6,064 bases of DNA. Origin: an uncultured Cardiobacterium sp. (lineage in GTDB: Bacteria > Pseudomonadota > Gammaproteobacteria > Cardiobacteriales > Cardiobacteriaceae). How positions within the stretch are numbered: the stretch's first letter is position 1; each line of letters starts with the position of its first letter. Positions 4,510 through 6,064 of the stretch are shown here, piece after piece. The stretch is from assembly GCF_938028185.1 (NCBI RefSeq), contig NZ_CALJAH010000172.1:1-6064 (forward strand), read 5' to 3'. The notes under the pieces were generated by a model, which was given only the letters and a program-made list of their open reading frames with translations, did no database searches and was not told the DNA's origin. The translations under genes and the position numbers were made by a program.

Positions 4510-5985
4510 GTGAAATTGCCGCTGACCAAAAAGAAAAACACCGACCCCGAAACCGCACACGACCTTGAAGCCTACGCACTCGCCCAACAAGAAGCACAAC
4601 AGGGCGACATCGCGGCGCAGTTCCGCCTTGGCTGGATGTATGCCAACGGCCGGGGCACCGCGCAGAACGACCGCCGCGCCGTCGAGTGGTACAGCAAAGC
4701 CGCCGAACAGGGCTACGCCGCCGCGCAATGCAACCTCGGCTGGATGTACGGCCAGGGACGCGGCGTCGAAATCGACGACGAACAGGCCGCCTACTGGTTC
4801 GAGCGCGCCGCCACCCAGGGCGACAAACAGGCGCAGTTCAACCTCGGCAACCTCTACATCGCAGGCCAGGGCGTACCGCAGGACGAACGCCGCGCCGCCT
4901 TTTGGTTCGTGCAAGCCGCACAACAGGGCGACGTCGAAGCGCAGTTCAACCTCGGCAACCTCTACTTCCACGGCAACGGCGTCACCCAGGACGACCGCCG
5001 CGCCGCGCGCTGGTTTGAAAAAGCCGCACAACAAGGCTACGCCAAAGCCCAATGCAACCTGGCGATGATGTACGAACGCGGTCGGGGCGTGGCGCAAGAC
5101 GCCGAACTCGCCGCCGAATGGTACGGCTGCGCCGCCGAACAGGGCGACAGCAAGGCGCAATACCGCCTCGGCCTCCTCTACGACAAAGGCCTTGGCGTTG
5201 CCAAAGACGACAACATGGCGCGCTACTGGCTCGCCGTTGCGGCAGAGCAGGGCAACGAGAGCGCCGCCGAATACCTCGTTTACCTCGCCGAAAAAGTCCT
5301 GACTGACTGGTATCACCAGACCGCAGGCAGCACACCGCCCGAAGACGGTGCCTACTACGACATGACCTTCGACGGCGACCTCAACTACTACCCGCTCGGC
5401 ATCCAGCACCGCGAAGGCTGGGACATCCTTGACCAGTACCAGCAAAGCCTCGCCTGGATCGAGCGCAATCCCGCGCCGAAACCGGCACCCGCCGAGAGCG
5501 CCACCCGCCCGGCAGACCTGTGGATAGACCCCATCGCCGCCGAAAACGACAACGATGCCTGGTACTACCCCAACCTCACCTGCCGCGAAAACCACGGTCT
5601 GCGACAAGACGACGCGGGCTACCGCCGCGCCGTCAACCACTTTACCTACGCCGCACAACAGGCCGCCGCCAGCTTCGAGCAGGCCGCCAAACAGGGCAAC
5701 GCCGACGCGCAATACCAGCTCGGCCTGATGTATGAGACTGGCCAGGGCGTTGCGCAGGACTACCGCCGCGCCGCGCAGTGGTACGAAAAAGCGGCGCTGC
5801 AAGGCCACGCGCAGGCACAATACCAACTCGGCAACCTCTACCGCGAAGGCCTCGGCGTCGAAGAAAGCCTGATAGAAGCCGAACAATGGTGGCAACGCGC
5901 TGCCGCGCAAGGCATCGCCCCCGCCCGCCGCCAACTGGAAAAATGGCAACGCGGCAATTACCAGGCGCAGAGCGAAGTGTTCTGA
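4510..5985 (+). CDS. Sel1-repeat (SLR) protein, array split by a non-repeat region
   Basis: The 491-residue product consists largely of Sel1-like repeats, a TPR relative of 36 residues forming two helices, usually a scaffold for protein-protein contacts. Six consecutive repeats run 32-67, 68-103, 104-139, 140-175, 176-211 and 212-247, each of the form G-x-x-x-A-Q-x-x-L-G-x-x-Y-x-x-G-x-G-V-x-Q-D-x-x-x-A-x-x-W-x-x-x-A-A-x-Q. A degenerate seventh starts at 248. A region without full repeats (about 262-395) contains Tyr/Asp-rich segments, a Pro/Ala linker (320-335) and a half repeat (363-384). Two complete repeats (396-431, 432-467) and a partial one (468-491) end the protein. There is no signal peptide or membrane segment, so it is probably cytoplasmic; many other bacterial Sel1 proteins are secreted. 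It follows rep by 37 bases without a terminator and precedes a strong one, suggesting co-transcription. The partner is unknown. A start at ATG 4498 would add four residues. Confidence 0.9.
   Translation: MKLPLTKKKNTDPETAHDLEAYALAQQEAQQGDIAAQFRLGWMYANGRGTAQNDRRAVEWYSKAAEQGYAAAQCNLGWMYGQGRGVEIDDEQAAYWFERAATQGDKQAQFNLGNLYIAGQGVPQDERRAAFWFVQAAQQGDVEAQFNLGNLYFHGNGVTQDDRRAARWFEKAAQQGYAKAQCNLAMMYERGRGVAQDAELAAEWYGCAAEQGDSKAQYRLGLLYDKGLGVAKDDNMARYWLAVAAEQGNESAAEYLVYLAEKVLTDWYHQTAGSTPPEDGAYYDMTFDGDLNYYPLGIQHREGWDILDQYQQSLAWIERNPAPKPAPAESATRPADLWIDPIAAENDNDAWYYPNLTCRENHGLRQDDAGYRRAVNHFTYAAQQAAASFEQAAKQGNADAQYQLGLMYETGQGVAQDYRRAAQWYEKAALQGHAQAQYQLGNLYREGLGVEESLIEAEQWWQRAAAQGIAPARRQLEKWQRGNYQAQSEVF
4603..5250 (+). 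repeat. Six tandem 108-base Sel1 repeat units
   Basis: The unit is 36 codons and stays exactly in phase through six copies, with no insertions. Copies three and four share an identical 27-base run (4831-4857 and 4939-4965, exactly 108 bases apart), more similar than coding constraint alone needs, which points to recent unit duplication or gene conversion. Two further units lie at 5695-5802 and 5803-5910. Confidence 0.85.
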
Positions 5986-5999
5986 AGCCCTGCCGATGT

Positions 6000-6027
6000 A
6001 AAAAACGCCGCGTGATGCGGCGTTTTT
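6000..6027 (+). terminator. Strong intrinsic terminator after the Sel1 gene, probably bidirectional
   Basis: CGCCGC (6006-6011) and GCGGCG (6017-6022) pair around GTGAT. Six A precede the stem and five T follow, so the stem can extend and the element can work on either strand. It starts 14 bases after the Sel1 stop and marks the end of the rep-Sel1 unit. The remaining bases to 6064 show no further feature. Confidence 0.9.
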
Positions 6028-6064
6028 ATTGGGCGGTTGGCGACGGCAAAACAAAATTCTGTAC

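Noticed and set aside
4120..6054. Long open frame of 644 codons on the minus strand opposite the end of rep and the Sel1 gene
   Set aside because: It is antisense to two clear genes, its product has low-complexity Val/Ala/Phe repeats that mirror the 108-base Sel1 units, and it runs through the strong terminator. It is a by-product of G+C-rich codon use.

Overview
The window carries five genes with good support and one gene cut by the left edge. It looks like chromosomal DNA of a Gram-negative proteobacterium. The strongest evidence is a full-length Rep-type DNA helicase, close to gamma/betaproteobacterial Rep throughout. The right two thirds is G+C-rich (about 60% by eye), while the first 600 bases are clearly AT-rich (roughly one third G+C). 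I saw neither the Neisseria uptake word GCCGTCTGAA nor the Pasteurellaceae word AAGTGCGGT. A G+C-rich relative of Cardiobacteriaceae or a similar family would fit, but the genus cannot be settled from sequence alone.

Layout. (1) Bases 1-432, minus strand: the N-terminal 144 residues of an uncharacterised multi-pass membrane protein that runs off the left edge. (2) Bases 433-639: an AT-rich divergent regulatory region with short direct and inverted repeats. (3) Bases 640-1044, plus strand: a small XRE-family helix-turn-helix regulator with a predicted coiled-coil tail. (4) Bases 1045-1372: no supported gene. It holds a 16-bp dyad and two tandem hairpins, each followed on the minus strand by six T. 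(5) Bases 1373-1657, plus strand: a 94-residue, three-helix membrane protein of unknown function. (6) Bases 1709-2293, minus strand: a flavin-reductase-like FMN-binding split-barrel protein, convergent with the previous gene and separated from it by a G+C-rich hairpin terminator. (7) Bases 2294-2471: a divergent intergenic region with a perfect 9-bp leader hairpin. (8) Bases 2472-4472, plus strand: rep helicase. (9) Bases 4510-5985, plus strand: a Sel1-repeat protein probably co-transcribed with rep, closed by a strong terminator at 6000-6027.

How the genes relate. Rep and the Sel1 protein form the only likely operon (37-base gap, no terminator between them, one terminator after them). The XRE regulator and the cut membrane gene are divergent and share a repeat-bearing intergenic region, so regulation of one or both by the XRE protein is plausible but unproven. 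The flavin reductase and the 94-residue membrane protein look like independent units. I found no convincing new multi-gene system. The more unusual points are the AT-rich left end, the tandem minus-strand terminator-like hairpins with no clear gene feeding them, and the Sel1 array split by a 148-residue region.
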